Source: Flavobacteriaceae bacterium (GTDB lineage: Bacteria > Bacteroidota > Bacteroidia > Flavobacteriales > Flavobacteriaceae). Taken from it: a DNA stretch of 25,719 nucleotides. Below the pieces are notes generated by a model. The model was not told where the DNA came from and did not search any database. It was given only the letters and a program-made list of their open reading frames with translations. This document shows, piece after piece, positions 1-8,878 of the stretch. Location of the stretch: NCBI GenBank assembly GCA_002713705.1, contig PAUJ01000029.1, forward strand, positions 181,148 to 206,866. Reading direction: 5' to 3'. Positions within the stretch are counted from its first letter, which is position 1. Every line of letters begins with the position of its first letter. Position numbers and translations under genes: made by a program.

Positions 1-548
1 CTAGGCATTCTATTTTTTTGTAAATATTTAGGAACAAAATGGGCTACGATTCCGGATAGTCTTCCAATATTGATCCCATTTTTTAATTCTAATTCTGGGC
101 TTCCTTGTAAAAAGATCATTTTTCCGTTTACAAAATCAACATTGCCGGTTTCCTGAATATAACAGAATAAAGCATTTTTAGTTGCTTCAATATGAAAGGG
201 CATCGATTGTTTTGTGATAGGAATGTATTTTGCTCCCGATGTGGTTCCTGAAGTCTTAGCAATATAGGTGGGTTTTCCTTTCCACAGCACATTTTCTTCA
301 CCATTGGCAGTTCGTTCAAAATAATTTTTTAAACCTTCGTAATCTCTTACTGGAACTTGCTTTACAAAATCTGAATATGTTTTTATCTGTTGAAAATTAT
401 GGTCTTCCCCAAAGGAAGTGTTTTTGGCTTCAGCTATTAAACTCTGAAATGTTTTTTGTTGGGTTTCTATGGGATTAGAAGCCCACTTTTGTATTTTTTT
501 AGTTGCCCGTTTGGCTAATATTTTTGCTCCTAAAGATTTTAAAAACAT
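1..548 (-). CDS. GH3-family protein, C-terminus cut by window edge
   Basis: The frame runs open from an ATG at 546-548 to the window's first base, giving about 182 N-terminal residues. At roughly residues 92-110 it carries KPTYIAKTSGTTSGAKYIPI, which matches the nucleotide-binding loop of the GH3 auxin-responsive-promoter superfamily (acyl-adenylate-forming enzymes). Plant members join amino acids to jasmonate or auxin; the bacterial substrate is unknown, so I infer only an ATP-dependent acyl-activating fold. The start lies 3 bases after the stop of the M23 peptidase gene, so the two are very probably cotranscribed from the promoter upstream of that gene. From memory, this GH3, M23, TatA order is common in flavobacteria. 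Confidence 0.8.
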   Translation of the reverse strand, partial: MFLKSLGAKILAKRATKKIQKWASNPIETQQKTFQSLIAEAKNTSFGEDHNFQQIKTYSDFVKQVPVRDYEGLKNYFERTANGEENVLWKGKPTYIAKTSGTTSGAKYIPITKQSMPFHIEATKNALFCYIQETGNVDFVNGKMIFLQGSPELELKNGINIGRLSGIVAHFVPKYLQKNRMP

Positions 549-551
549 GAT

Positions 552-1415
552 TTATTCGAAATCTATAAAATTAGTTGGATCTATAGGGTATCCATCACTC
601 CATAATTCGAAATGTAAGTGAGGTCCAGTAGATAATTCTCCTGTATTACCAGCTGCAGCAATAACTTCTCCAGCCTTAACCAATTCACCTTGCTCTTTTA
701 TAAGTACGGAATTGTGTTTATAAACTGAGATTAAATTATTAGTATGTTCTATAATAATTACATATCCAGTTTGAGCAGTCCATTCAGAAAAAATTACCGT
801 TCCATCTGCAGTCGCTTTTACCGGTGCATCTTTTGAAGTCACCACATCAACCGCATAATGTTTGTCTTTAGTATTGAATCCTTCAGAAATTGTTCCTTTT
901 ACCGGAGGAAATAATACAAAATTAATTTCAGAATTACTTATTAAAGGATTGTATTTATCTTCCAATAAGACTTTTTCTCTTAATAATGAATCTTCTTTTG
1001 ATGGTATTAAGTCCAATGCTGATTCATCGATTTCTGCAGCTTCAATAATAGAATCTTTATTAAAATATACAGTTGCAACATCTCCTGTTAGTACTTTTTT
1101 TATGGAAGAATAATACTTTTCGTTAATCGCTATTACTTGCTGAAGGGAATCTGTTTTATAGGCAAGTTTTATTGCTTTTACCTTTAATGAAACTGAAGAA
1201 TAGCCTGGTATATATTCTCTTAAAGGAGTAAATGCAATGATAATTGTGGTGCTGGTAATTAATATCAAAGCGGCAGTTATACTAAAAACAAAAACATTCA
1301 GACGGTTTAATTTAAAGATAAAGCGTTCTTCAAAAGTGTCTTCATTAAGAACTACTAAGCGATACTTGTTAAGCAGTTTATGTTTTATCTTTTTAGCTCT
1401 CTTTTCTTTTTTCAT
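552..1415 (-). CDS. M23 family metallopeptidase (LytM-like), membrane-anchored
   Basis: A 287-residue protein with a basic cytoplasmic N-terminus, one membrane segment at about 41-62, a spacer, and a C-terminal peptidase M23 domain from about 168. Zinc ligands expected for the LytM fold are present: H186 and D190 (HYAVD) and H268 in GPHLHFE. The likely catalytic histidines are H234 and H266. The domain therefore looks active as a peptidoglycan endopeptidase facing the periplasm, although some members of this type only activate other hydrolases. A TATATTTG -7 element lies just upstream, and the GH3 gene follows after 3 bases. It is divergent from tatA. Confidence 0.93.
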   Translation of the reverse strand: MKKEKRAKKIKHKLLNKYRLVVLNEDTFEERFIFKLNRLNVFVFSITAALILITSTTIIIAFTPLREYIPGYSSVSLKVKAIKLAYKTDSLQQVIAINEKYYSSIKKVLTGDVATVYFNKDSIIEAAEIDESALDLIPSKEDSLLREKVLLEDKYNPLISNSEINFVLFPPVKGTISEGFNTKDKHYAVDVVTSKDAPVKATADGTVIFSEWTAQTGYVIIIEHTNNLISVYKHNSVLIKEQGELVKAGEVIAAAGNTGELSTGPHLHFELWSDGYPIDPTNFIDFE

Positions 1416-1432
1416 AAGTATCTTCCTAACAG

Positions 1433-1440
1433 CAAATATA
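1433..1440 (-). promoter_or_regulatory. -7 promoter element for the M23-GH3 operon
   Basis: Read on the minus strand this is TATATTTG, an exact match to the Bacteroidota TAnnTTTG -7 consensus, 17 bases from the M23 start codon. No clear TTG -33 element was found at the expected distance, so the assignment rests on the -7 box and its position. Confidence 0.5.
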
Positions 1441-1531
1441 AAAATTAGAACTTTAGTAATATAAGTTTAAGCTTTAATTGTATTTTATAGCTAAATACCA
1501 GCATAAAACGATAATTCTAATGAATTCTTAT

Positions 1532-1539
1532 TACATTTG
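1532..1539 (+). promoter_or_regulatory. -7 promoter element for tatA
   Basis: TACATTTG matches TAnnTTTG exactly and lies 18 bases before the tatA ATG at 1558. It supports that ATG over the in-frame TTG at 1537, which would overlap the promoter element. The -33 part is weak. Confidence 0.5.
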
Positions 1540-1557
1540 TATTTTAAATCTAAAATA

Positions 1558-1761
1558 ATGAATTTAGCAATGTTACCTTTAATGATTGGATGGCCCCAAA
1601 TAGTATTAATTGTAGTGGTGGTATTATTGTTATTTGGAGGAAGAAAAATTCCAGAATTAATGCGCGGTTTAGGTAGTGGTCTTAAAGAGTTTAAAGAAGC
1701 CTCTAAGGACGAATCAAAAGATGAGACCGAGGACGATAACAATTTAGATGAAATAAAATAA
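1558..1761 (+). CDS. tatA: Sec-independent translocase subunit TatA/TatE
   Basis: A 67-residue protein when started at the ATG at 1558. It has the layout of TatA: a short periplasmic N-terminus, one membrane helix at about 12-26, the FGG hinge at 26-28, an amphipathic helix (KIPELMRGLGSGLKEFKEA, about 30-48), and an acidic tail rich in D, E and K. TatA oligomers form the passage for folded proteins in the twin-arginine pathway, together with TatC, which is not in this window. Some flavobacteria carry several TatA-like proteins, and TatA and TatB cannot be told apart with certainty by length alone; the short tail favours TatA. It converges on the DUF4837 gene with a gap of only 5 bases. Confidence 0.88.
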   Translation: MNLAMLPLMIGWPQIVLIVVVVLLLFGGRKIPELMRGLGSGLKEFKEASKDESKDETEDDNNLDEIK

Positions 1762-1766
1762 TTCGT

Positions 1767-2744
1767 CTAATCGATTAATTTTGCTGATTTAATTATAGAT
1801 TCTAGTTCAAACTGAAGATTTCGTTTTCGTTCTGCTGGGGAAAAAGTAAAACCTTCAATTATTAAATACCTATTGTTTTTTTCGTCTTTTACTGCATAGT
1901 TCAAGAATGGTCCTGCCATAAACTCTCCTTTTACATCCCATACGCCTTTTGTTTTATAAGTAGGATTTCCGGCTAATTCTGTTATGTAAAAATTAGGAGA
2001 ATACGAGTAATCTGTTCCAAACCTTCCATTGTCTTCAACCGGTAAATGATAACCCCCTATTGAATCTCTTATCGTTAATATTTCTCCCAACGCAGTGCTA
2101 TCGCTAGAGATCGAATTTAAAGGGACTTCATAAATTAATATATTGGTAGATCCTGTTTTTTTAAGATCTTTTCTTATCCAATAAAAGTCGTCACCTTTAT
2201 GTGCAATTCTATAAGCAGAAGGCATTTTTATAGTCAAACCAAAGCGCTCTTTTAATGAGTCTATAGATAAAGGAGAAATAGCGGTTCTTCGTTGACGTTC
2301 CTTAATTTCAGACTTAATATAAGCTTTAATAATTTCTTCTTGATTTTTAGCTATTAATTTTATCAAGCCTTGTTTTGTTTTTGCGGTAATAATTGCTCCC
2401 GTTTGTGGCCTTGCATATTCGTTAGTTACTAAAGTGAATTTATCTTCTTGCCCGATAGTAACATGTAAAAAAAGTCGATTGCTTTTTATAAACCCTGAAA
2501 ATGTAGATGGATCCATTTGATGGATAGAAAACAAAGGTTCAACTTGAGGCAATCCTTCAGTTGGAGCGGCAAAATATTTTCTAATTTCCTCTCCAACAGA
2601 ATCGTTCCACAATTCGTCTGTAATTAATATTTGAAGGGCATTAATATTTCCTACAGATTTTTGTTTATAGGCACCTTTTGTTTCATTGTTATTACAAGAT
2701 AAAAGCGCAATTAAAGCAAATAAAGTTATATAAATCAGTTTCAT
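1767..2744 (-). CDS. DUF4837 family lipoprotein
   Basis: A 325-residue protein with a lipoprotein signal peptide: a hydrophobic stretch and the lipobox LLSC, making C17 the likely lipidated residue. The mature part begins NNNET, has no further membrane segment, and is mixed alpha/beta in composition, with NALQILITDELWNDSVGEEI near its start. I recognise the family as DUF4837, a Bacteroidota-specific lipoprotein of unknown function. It starts 20 bases after the lytic transglycosylase gene and is probably the second gene of that operon, which hints at a role in envelope or cell-wall upkeep; this is inference from context only. Confidence 0.8.
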   Translation of the reverse strand: MKLIYITLFALIALLSCNNNETKGAYKQKSVGNINALQILITDELWNDSVGEEIRKYFAAPTEGLPQVEPLFSIHQMDPSTFSGFIKSNRLFLHVTIGQEDKFTLVTNEYARPQTGAIITAKTKQGLIKLIAKNQEEIIKAYIKSEIKERQRRTAISPLSIDSLKERFGLTIKMPSAYRIAHKGDDFYWIRKDLKKTGSTNILIYEVPLNSISSDSTALGEILTIRDSIGGYHLPVEDNGRFGTDYSYSPNFYITELAGNPTYKTKGVWDVKGEFMAGPFLNYAVKDEKNNRYLIIEGFTFSPAERKRNLQFELESIIKSAKLID

Positions 2745-2764
2745 TTAAATTGGTTTTCAGAATA

Positions 2765-4366
2765 TTAGCCCTTATAAATTTTTAATTTCATACCAGGTTG
2801 CAGTTTATTGCTGCTAATACCGTTCCAATTTTTAATATTTTGAACAGTAACTCCTGGATATTTTTGAGAAATACTCCACAAGGAGTCTCCGTTTTTAACA
2901 GTGTATAGTTTTACATTACCTTTTGTAGTCGTTTTAGTAATACTTGTTTTATTTGAACTATCAATTGGTTTTGTCGGGTAAATAGTTAGGCGTTGACCTA
3001 CTTTTAGCTTGTTGTTTTTTAGCCCATTCCATTTTTTTATCTGGCTTACACCAACACCGTATCTTTCTGCTATTTTTCCTAAATAATCACCACTCTTAAC
3101 ACGATATCTAATCCGATCGGGTTGCTCTACATATTTAGGAAGGTTTGCGTCTTCTTTGCTGTTTTCCTCTTGAGCCAGTTTATAAATTGCTTCTTCGTTA
3201 GCTACAAATTTACCTATAGATTCAACTGGTAATCTAAGGGTGTAATTTTTGTCTTTTATGTAAGGGATAATTCCCAACTTATACGAAGGGTTTAAAAACT
3301 GAACTTCTTCAACTGGCAAATTCACCACTTTTGCAACTTGTTCAAAAGTAATTAATCTTTTTACCTGAATCGTATCGGTTGCTATTTGGTGAAATTTAGG
3401 CCCCAAACTTTTAAAACCATGTTCTTCAGCATATTCAAAAATATACATCGTTGCTAAAAAAGCAGGTACATAACCAGCAGTTTCTCTAGGAAGTCTACTT
3501 CGTATTTTCCAATAATTAGTTTCACCTCCTGAACGTCGAATTGCTTTTGAAACATTTCCAGGTCCAGAATTATAAGCTGCTAAAGCTAGGTCCCAATCAT
3601 CAAAACTTTTGTTTAGGCTCTTTAAGTATTTGGTTGCGGCTTCGGTAGCCATTTCTGGATCGGCTCTTTCGTCAACATAAGAACTCACTTCCAATCCAAA
3701 CATTTTCCCTGTTGTAAACATAAATTGCCATAATCCTTTGGCTCCTACTCTAGATTTTGCAACAGGATCTAGGGCAGATTCAATAACTGCTAAATACTTT
3801 ATCTCTAGTGGTAAATTATGCTTGTCTAATTCTTGTTCAAACATAGGAAAGTAGTAATCACTTAATGCCATTAATTTAGACATCGACCTTCTTCTGTTCT
3901 TTAAATAATGTTTGATTATTTTTTCTAAAGAGGGATTGTATTCTACATTAAATGGTGTACGAGCATTTAATTCCTCTAAACGTTGTTTTAACAGTTCGGT
4001 AGGAAGTTCCTCATATTCTACAGGTTCTATAGGCTCGTTTAAAATACTACCATAAACTTCTTCAAACCTACTTGAATCGTATAATTCTTTCATCCATAAA
4101 CTATCTGCAGTCCTTGCCACAGACTCGTCTTTAAGGTCAAAAATTAAAGAGTCTTTACTTTGGATGTTAATTACTGGGGTACTAAAATCACCTGAAACCG
4201 ATTGGGTGGTGATCGTATCAATAATCTGGATTGTTTTAGTGTTAAGTTGTTGACTAGACACTTTTAGGCTATCTTCTATGATGGTTTCATCTTGAGCAAA
4301 AAGATTTCCAAATCCAAGGAATAGAAATAAAACAATAATTTTTGGGGATAAATATCTGAATATCAT
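2765..4366 (-). CDS. LysM-containing lytic transglycosylase (MltD-like)
   Basis: A 533-residue exported protein. A signal peptide covers about residues 1-24, followed by a low-complexity S/T/D-rich spacer. The SLT lytic-transglycosylase domain lies at about 170-320, with catalytic E196 in AVIESALDP, GLWQF at 211-215 and AYNSGPG at 264-270. Two LysM peptidoglycan-binding repeats follow at about 421-464 and 488-532 (YRVKSGDYL and YTVKNGDSL starts, each with a KxWNG motif). This is the MltD arrangement: muramidase-type cleavage of glycan strands with formation of 1,6-anhydro-muramic ends, acting in the periplasm. The DUF4837 lipoprotein gene follows 20 bases later on the same strand. No exact TAnnTTTG box was found upstream. 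Confidence 0.93.
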   Translation of the reverse strand: MIFRYLSPKIIVLFLFLGFGNLFAQDETIIEDSLKVSSQQLNTKTIQIIDTITTQSVSGDFSTPVINIQSKDSLIFDLKDESVARTADSLWMKELYDSSRFEEVYGSILNEPIEPVEYEELPTELLKQRLEELNARTPFNVEYNPSLEKIIKHYLKNRRRSMSKLMALSDYYFPMFEQELDKHNLPLEIKYLAVIESALDPVAKSRVGAKGLWQFMFTTGKMFGLEVSSYVDERADPEMATEAATKYLKSLNKSFDDWDLALAAYNSGPGNVSKAIRRSGGETNYWKIRSRLPRETAGYVPAFLATMYIFEYAEEHGFKSLGPKFHQIATDTIQVKRLITFEQVAKVVNLPVEEVQFLNPSYKLGIIPYIKDKNYTLRLPVESIGKFVANEEAIYKLAQEENSKEDANLPKYVEQPDRIRYRVKSGDYLGKIAERYGVGVSQIKKWNGLKNNKLKVGQRLTIYPTKPIDSSNKTSITKTTTKGNVKLYTVKNGDSLWSISQKYPGVTVQNIKNWNGISSNKLQPGMKLKIYKG

Positions 4367-4487
4367 ACAGTAGTTTACAAAAAATCTGATTGAAAAATTT
4401 TTATAAATGTAGGAAAACGTTCATAAAAGACAAATTTTTTAACTTTTAATGTTATCGATATATAATTAATAACATTTCAAGGTTTTC

Positions 4488-4495
4488 TATTTTTG
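4488..4495 (+). promoter_or_regulatory. -7 promoter element ahead of the FG-GAP remnant
   Basis: TATTTTTG matches TAnnTTTG and sits 32 bases before the ATG at 4528. The remnant therefore seems to have kept a promoter. No -33 TTG was found at the usual spacing. Confidence 0.35.
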
Positions 4496-4527
4496 TTAGA
4501 GAACCTATAAATATTACACAGATCCAA

Positions 4528-5303
4528 ATGAATTTAAACTATATTTTTATTATTATTATTTCTTTTTTTTATAACACTATTTATTCTCAATTTGGAGAGT
4601 AGCAAGTTATTTCATTGGAAGCTGCTAACCCAAGATCTGTATTTGAGGCAGTTTTACTACAGCTGTCGATTTAGATAATGATGACGATATGGATGTGATT
4701 AATGTAGAATATGGTGGCAATACCATATCTTGGTTTGAGAATACTGATGGATTAGGGAATTTTGGTCCAAAAAATATAATAAGCAATATTATACAACCCT
4801 TAAAAATTGTTGCTAAAGATTTTGATAACGATGGCGATATTGATATAGCTTCTATTAATCACCATAATACAGGAACAACAGCTGTTTACTGGCATGAAAA
4901 CACAGATGGCTTAGGCACCTTTAGTGCAGAACAAATTATCTCTACCGATATTTTAGGAGGTCGTGGGATCGATGCTGCAGATTTAGATAACGATGGTGAT
5001 ATAGATGTTCTTTCTGCCTCCATTATAGATTATAAAGTTGCTTGGTACGAAAATTTAACTATTTTAGTTGTGGAGGGAGTTAGTGTTAGTGAGCTTGCCC
5101 TTTACCCAAACCCAGTAAAAAACATATTAAATATTAATCCTTCTAATGATAACCCAATCAATAAAATCGCTATTTATAATGTATTGGGCGGCTTAGTATT
5201 ACAAAACAACAATCCAAAAAATAGTATTGATGTTTCTAAACTCTCTAGTGGGCTGTTATTTGTAAAAATAGAAACCAATAAAGGTTTGGTAACTAAAAAA
5301 TAA
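4528..5303 (+). pseudogene. remnant of a T9SS-secreted FG-GAP/VCBS-repeat protein
   Basis: The ATG at 4528 opens a signal-peptide-like sequence (MNLNYIFIIIISFFYNTIYS), then QFGE and a TAG at 4600-4602. The same frame continues as QVISLEAANPRSVF, typical of the start of these proteins, which points to a CAG-to-TAG change. Between about 4641 and 4662 the coding frame then shifts, and the protein resumes as TTAVDLDNDDDMDVIN. The rest (4656-5303) holds FG-GAP/VCBS-like units with calcium-loop motifs (DFDNDGDID, DLDNDGDID) and ends in a type A T9SS sorting domain (LALYPNPVKN to the C-terminus). The surviving open part without the signal peptide could not be exported. Intact relatives usually have more repeats, so internal loss is also likely. 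Confidence 0.8.
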
Positions 5304-5318
5304 TTAAAGAGTAATCTT

Positions 5319-6506
5319 TTACACTAAAATAGCTTGAATTCCAGGAAGGGTTTTCCCTTCTAACATTTCTAACATTGCGCCTCCTCCTGTTGAAACATAA
5401 CTTACTTTTTCGGTTAAATTAAATTGTTTAACGGCTGCTACAGAATCACCTCCACCTACTAATGAAAAAGTACCGTTTTCAGTTGCTTCTGCAATTGCAT
5501 TTCCTAGAGATATGGTTCCAGTTGCAAAATTCTCCATTTCAAAAACACCTACAGGTCCGTTCCATAAAATAGTTTTGGAGTTTAAAATAACTTCTCTAAA
5601 ATTATCATTGGTTTTAGATCCAACATCCAGTCCCATCCATCCTTCAGGAATGGTATTGATAGCTTCAGTTTTTATAGTAGCATCATTCGAAAACTGATCT
5701 GCAATAATAGCATCAACAGGTAAATGAATTTTTACATTTTTTTCTTCACCTAATTTTAATATAGATAAAGCCATTTCTTGCTTATCATCTTCAACTAAAG
5801 AAGAACCAACACTACCTCCCTGAGCTTTGATAAATGTAAATGCCATTCCTCCACCAATAATTAAATGATCTATTTTATCTAAAATACTTTCAATAATTGT
5901 AATTTTTGAAGACACTTTTGCACCACCTATAATTGCTGTAACAGGTTTTTCGCTATGAGTTAAAACTTTATTGATGTTTTCAATTTCTGAAGCTAATAAC
6001 ATTCCATAACATTTGTTTTCAGGAAAATATTTAGCAATAACAGCCGTAGAAGCATGCGCTCTATGTGCAGTTCCAAAAGCATCGTTAACGTATATATCTC
6101 CCAGCTTTGACAGCTTTTTTGCAAACTCATCATCACCAGCTTTTTCTTCTTTATGAAATCGAAGGTTTTCTAGAAGTAAAATCTCTCCGTTTTCTAAATC
6201 TGAAACGGCTTGTTCAGCTTTTTCGCCCATACAATTTTCAGAAAATTGAACCTGAACACCTATAATTTCACTTACTTTAGAAGCAATGTTTTTAAGTGAA
6301 AACTTTTCTTCTACACCATTTGGTCTTCCTAAATGAGACATTAAAACACAACTTCCTCCATCTTCTAAAACTTTAATGATGGTGTTTTTGGCAGCTAAAA
6401 TTCGAGTGCTATCGGTAACCTCTAAATTCTCGTTTAAAGGCACATTAAAATCTACTCGAATTAGTGCTTTTTTGTTTTCAAAATTAAAGTCATTAACAGT
6501 TTTCAT
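5319..6506 (-). CDS. pgk: phosphoglycerate kinase
   Basis: A 395-residue protein when started at the ATG at 6504-6506. The frame is open further upstream, but the added residues do not resemble the family and would run through the promoter. The family signature ALIRVDFNVP lies at residues 14-23, the substrate-binding SHLGRPNG at 57-64, and the nucleotide-binding C-terminal lobe has GGGDS at 351-355 and STGGGAMLEML near 372. It catalyses ATP formation from 1,3-bisphosphoglycerate and ADP in glycolysis (reverse in gluconeogenesis), in the cytoplasm. It stands alone on the minus strand, divergent from holB and convergent with the FG-GAP remnant. Confidence 0.97.
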   Translation of the reverse strand: MKTVNDFNFENKKALIRVDFNVPLNENLEVTDSTRILAAKNTIIKVLEDGGSCVLMSHLGRPNGVEEKFSLKNIASKVSEIIGVQVQFSENCMGEKAEQAVSDLENGEILLLENLRFHKEEKAGDDEFAKKLSKLGDIYVNDAFGTAHRAHASTAVIAKYFPENKCYGMLLASEIENINKVLTHSEKPVTAIIGGAKVSSKITIIESILDKIDHLIIGGGMAFTFIKAQGGSVGSSLVEDDKQEMALSILKLGEEKNVKIHLPVDAIIADQFSNDATIKTEAINTIPEGWMGLDVGSKTNDNFREVILNSKTILWNGPVGVFEMENFATGTISLGNAIAEATENGTFSLVGGGDSVAAVKQFNLTEKVSYVSTGGGAMLEMLEGKTLPGIQAILV

Positions 6507-6524
6507 AAATTGGATTTTGGACTG

Positions 6525-6532
6525 CAAATATA
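6525..6532 (-). promoter_or_regulatory. -7 promoter element for pgk
   Basis: On the minus strand this reads TATATTTG, an exact TAnnTTTG match 18 bases from the pgk ATG at 6506. It lies inside the longer open frame and so supports the shorter pgk start. Confidence 0.5.
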
Positions 6533-6578
6533 ACATTTTTGAAAGGTTCTTTTTAACTAAAAAACCGTAATATTGTTT

Positions 6579-7733
6579 ATGGATTTTTCTGAAGTAATAG
6601 GACAGCAACATATAAAATCACATCTTATTAAGACTGTTGAAAATGGAAGAATTCCACACACTCAACTTTTTATTGGCAATACTGGCTCTGGCATTTTATC
6701 ACTTGCATTAAGTTATGCTAAAGAAATTTTGTGTCATTCCTTTAAAAAAGGAAGTGATGGATATGTTTCTTGCGCTAATAAAATTGAAAAATTAGCTCAT
6801 CCAGATTTGCATTTTGTGTATCCAATAAATACGAATGAGGATATTAAAAAAAATCCTATTTCAGATAATTTTGCTAATGAATGGAGGGATTTTGTTTTAA
6901 AAAATCCTTGTGCCTCTTTGTATGATTGGTATCAATTTATCGGAATTGAAAAGAAACAAGGAAATATAAGCAAATTTGAAGCGGTTGCGATTTCAAAAAA
7001 ACTATCCTTGAAAGCTTATGAAGGTGGTTATAAAGTCATGATTATATGGATGGCTGATAAAATGAATAACGAGTGTTCTAATCAATTATTAAAACTAGTA
7101 GAAGAACCGCCTGAGAAAACTGTTTTATTGCTTTTAACTGAAAATGCAGAACAAGTTTTAGTTACCATACAATCGCGTTGTCAAAAATTACATATTCCTT
7201 TGTTATCTGAAGAAGATATACAATCGCAATTAATTAATAATCATCAAGTAAACTATAATGAAGCTAAAAAAATAAGTCATCAGTCTAATGGTGATTTTAA
7301 TAAGGCGCTTCATATTTTAAAAAATGATGATGACGAAGTATTTTTTGAAAACCTATTTGTCTTTTGGGTAAGAACTGCTTTTAAAGCAAAAGGCAACAAA
7401 ACTGCAATTAATGATTTATTTGATTGGAGTGAAGAATTAGCAAAAGAAGGTCGGGAAACTCAAAAGAAATTTTTGAGCTTTTGTTTAGAAATTTTCCGCC
7501 AAGCCATGCTTAAGAATTACAAAGCAGATTCATTGATTTATTTTGAAAGTCACGATGGAAAATTTTCATTCGATAAATTTTCAGCATATATCCATCAAAA
7601 TAATATTTTTGAAATTAAGGAAGCTTTAGAAGACGCTATATATCATATTGAACGAAATGGAAATGCTAAAATTATTTTTACAGACTTATCCATACAATTA
7701 ACTCGATTAATTCATAGAAAAGAATTGATTTAA
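6579..7733 (+). CDS. holB: DNA polymerase III subunit delta' (clamp loader)
   Basis: A 384-residue AAA+ clamp-loader-type protein starting with MDFSEVIGQQHIKSHL, typical of delta'. I chose the ATG at 6579 over the TTG at 6573. The loop at 33-40 reads GNTGSGIL: the P-loop lysine is missing, which fits delta', known in E. coli not to hydrolyse ATP. The zinc-binding insert is degenerate, with only C52 and C65 clear before HPDLHF. LKLVEEPP (171-178) and SRC (199-201) are the conserved clamp-loader motifs. It helps load the beta clamp at the replication fork. A gamma/tau subunit is excluded by length and by the missing lysine. Confidence 0.82.
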   Translation: MDFSEVIGQQHIKSHLIKTVENGRIPHTQLFIGNTGSGILSLALSYAKEILCHSFKKGSDGYVSCANKIEKLAHPDLHFVYPINTNEDIKKNPISDNFANEWRDFVLKNPCASLYDWYQFIGIEKKQGNISKFEAVAISKKLSLKAYEGGYKVMIIWMADKMNNECSNQLLKLVEEPPEKTVLLLLTENAEQVLVTIQSRCQKLHIPLLSEEDIQSQLINNHQVNYNEAKKISHQSNGDFNKALHILKNDDDEVFFENLFVFWVRTAFKAKGNKTAINDLFDWSEELAKEGRETQKKFLSFCLEIFRQAMLKNYKADSLIYFESHDGKFSFDKFSAYIHQNNIFEIKEALEDAIYHIERNGNAKIIFTDLSIQLTRLIHRKELI

Positions 7734-7964
7734 AATTGATTTATTATGGAGAGAAAAATAAAACAAAAAAAATTAAGTATGAAATATTTGAATCGTGCAT
7801 AATAACACAATATAGGTATCATTTTTTTCTATTCTTTTTTATTTAACAATAATTTTATCTTATAAAGTTCGCCTTAATAAGAGCCTTCTATTAGCGATCT
7901 TTAACCAATCAATGATAACAGCTGACAGCAAAGCAAAAAGGTTCTTAAAACAGCTTAATTTGTC

Positions 7965-8816
7965 TTATTTTAGTTTTTTATAACAATAAATCAGAGAGGA
8001 ATACTCTTCAGATTTAAAAGCTGAAATATTAGATAACAATCCTATAAAAAAGGCTTTTATTAAATTTTGTTTTCCTGTTTTATTTTTTTCAGAAAGAAGA
8101 CTGACATAAAACGAGTCAAAAATCATTGGAATCGTTTCTTGCAAGATGAGTTTATCTGAAAAAAGATTCTTCATCGTGTTTCTTGAAAAATGCCATAAGT
8201 GTCGAGGAACATCAAAAGCAGCCCAGTAATTTTTATAATAAGCAGCATCAAATGAATTAAAATTAGGAACAGCAATTATTAATATTCCATTAGGATTTAA
8301 TAAAGCTTCTACTTCTTTAATCGTTTCTTCTAAATTAGCAATGTGTTCTAAAACATGCCACATGGTAATTACATCAAATGACTTTCCTTTAATATCATTT
8401 AAATTTTCTTCTAAATAAATTCGTTTTTGATGAGCTAATTCTCTTGCTTTTTGATTGGGTTCAATTCCAAAAACAGACCTAGTATCAGATTTAACAAAGT
8501 TTAAAAAATCTCCAGTTCCAGCACCAATATCAAGAACGCTTTTAGCGTCTTTTTTAAGCGAAGTAATTAAGTTTAATTTATTCTTTAAGGATCTTTTTTT
8601 TACGGTTTGATATAAAAATGAAACGATTCCTTTTTTATTATCGGTATGAGAAATATAATCATCACTCTCATAGTATTTAGAAAGTATATTTGTTTTAGGT
8701 TGAGGTTTGGTTAAAAGCATTTCCTTTTCAGGATCGAGTACTAAAGTAAACTCTTCGCCTGTGACTAAATGGTCTTTTACTTTAAGAGGAAAGTTTTCTT
8801 TTTGTAGCTTCATCAT
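7965..8816 (-). CDS. class I SAM-dependent methyltransferase
   Basis: A 283-residue protein. The N-terminal part (about 1-60) resembles the short region found before the fold in some small-molecule methyltransferases. The SAM-binding motif I VLDIGAGTGDF is at 94-104, the acidic residue of motif II is E119 (FGIEPN), and ITMWHVLEHI at about 150-159 is typical of the Methyltransf_23/11 group. The substrate cannot be told from sequence. A second ATG directly follows the first, so the start is uncertain by one codon. It follows mnmG on the same strand after a 62-base gap that holds a parS site, so cotranscription with mnmG is possible. Confidence 0.85.
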   Translation of the reverse strand: MMKLQKENFPLKVKDHLVTGEEFTLVLDPEKEMLLTKPQPKTNILSKYYESDDYISHTDNKKGIVSFLYQTVKKRSLKNKLNLITSLKKDAKSVLDIGAGTGDFLNFVKSDTRSVFGIEPNQKARELAHQKRIYLEENLNDIKGKSFDVITMWHVLEHIANLEETIKEVEALLNPNGILIIAVPNFNSFDAAYYKNYWAAFDVPRHLWHFSRNTMKNLFSDKLILQETIPMIFDSFYVSLLSEKNKTGKQNLIKAFFIGLLSNISAFKSEEYSSLIYCYKKLK

Positions 8817-8845
8817 ATAAAATTATCACCTGCCTTTAAAACAAT

Positions 8846-8861
8846 TGTTCCACGTGAAACA
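8846..8861. promoter_or_regulatory. parS site 1 (ParB-binding centromere)
   Basis: TGTTCCACGTGAAACA fits the known bacterial parS consensus TGTTNCACGTGAAACA at every fixed position. It is a 16-bp palindrome with one arm mismatch, in the gap between mnmG and the methyltransferase gene. ParB/Spo0J would bind and spread from it during origin segregation. Confidence 0.85.
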
Positions 8862-8878
8862 TTTACAATTTATTTTGA

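Noticed and set aside
6507..6611. N-terminal 35-residue extension of phosphoglycerate kinase
   Set aside because: The extra residues do not match the family, and the pgk promoter box lies within them; the ATG at 6506 gives the usual length.
6675..6704. Missing P-loop lysine in holB as a gene defect
   Set aside because: Delta' subunits are known not to need ATP hydrolysis, and the rest of the protein is intact.
7746..7802. Short ATG frame of 18 codons after holB
   Set aside because: Too short, lysine-rich by composition only, no promoter box and no family resemblance. The gap 7734-7964 shows nothing else.
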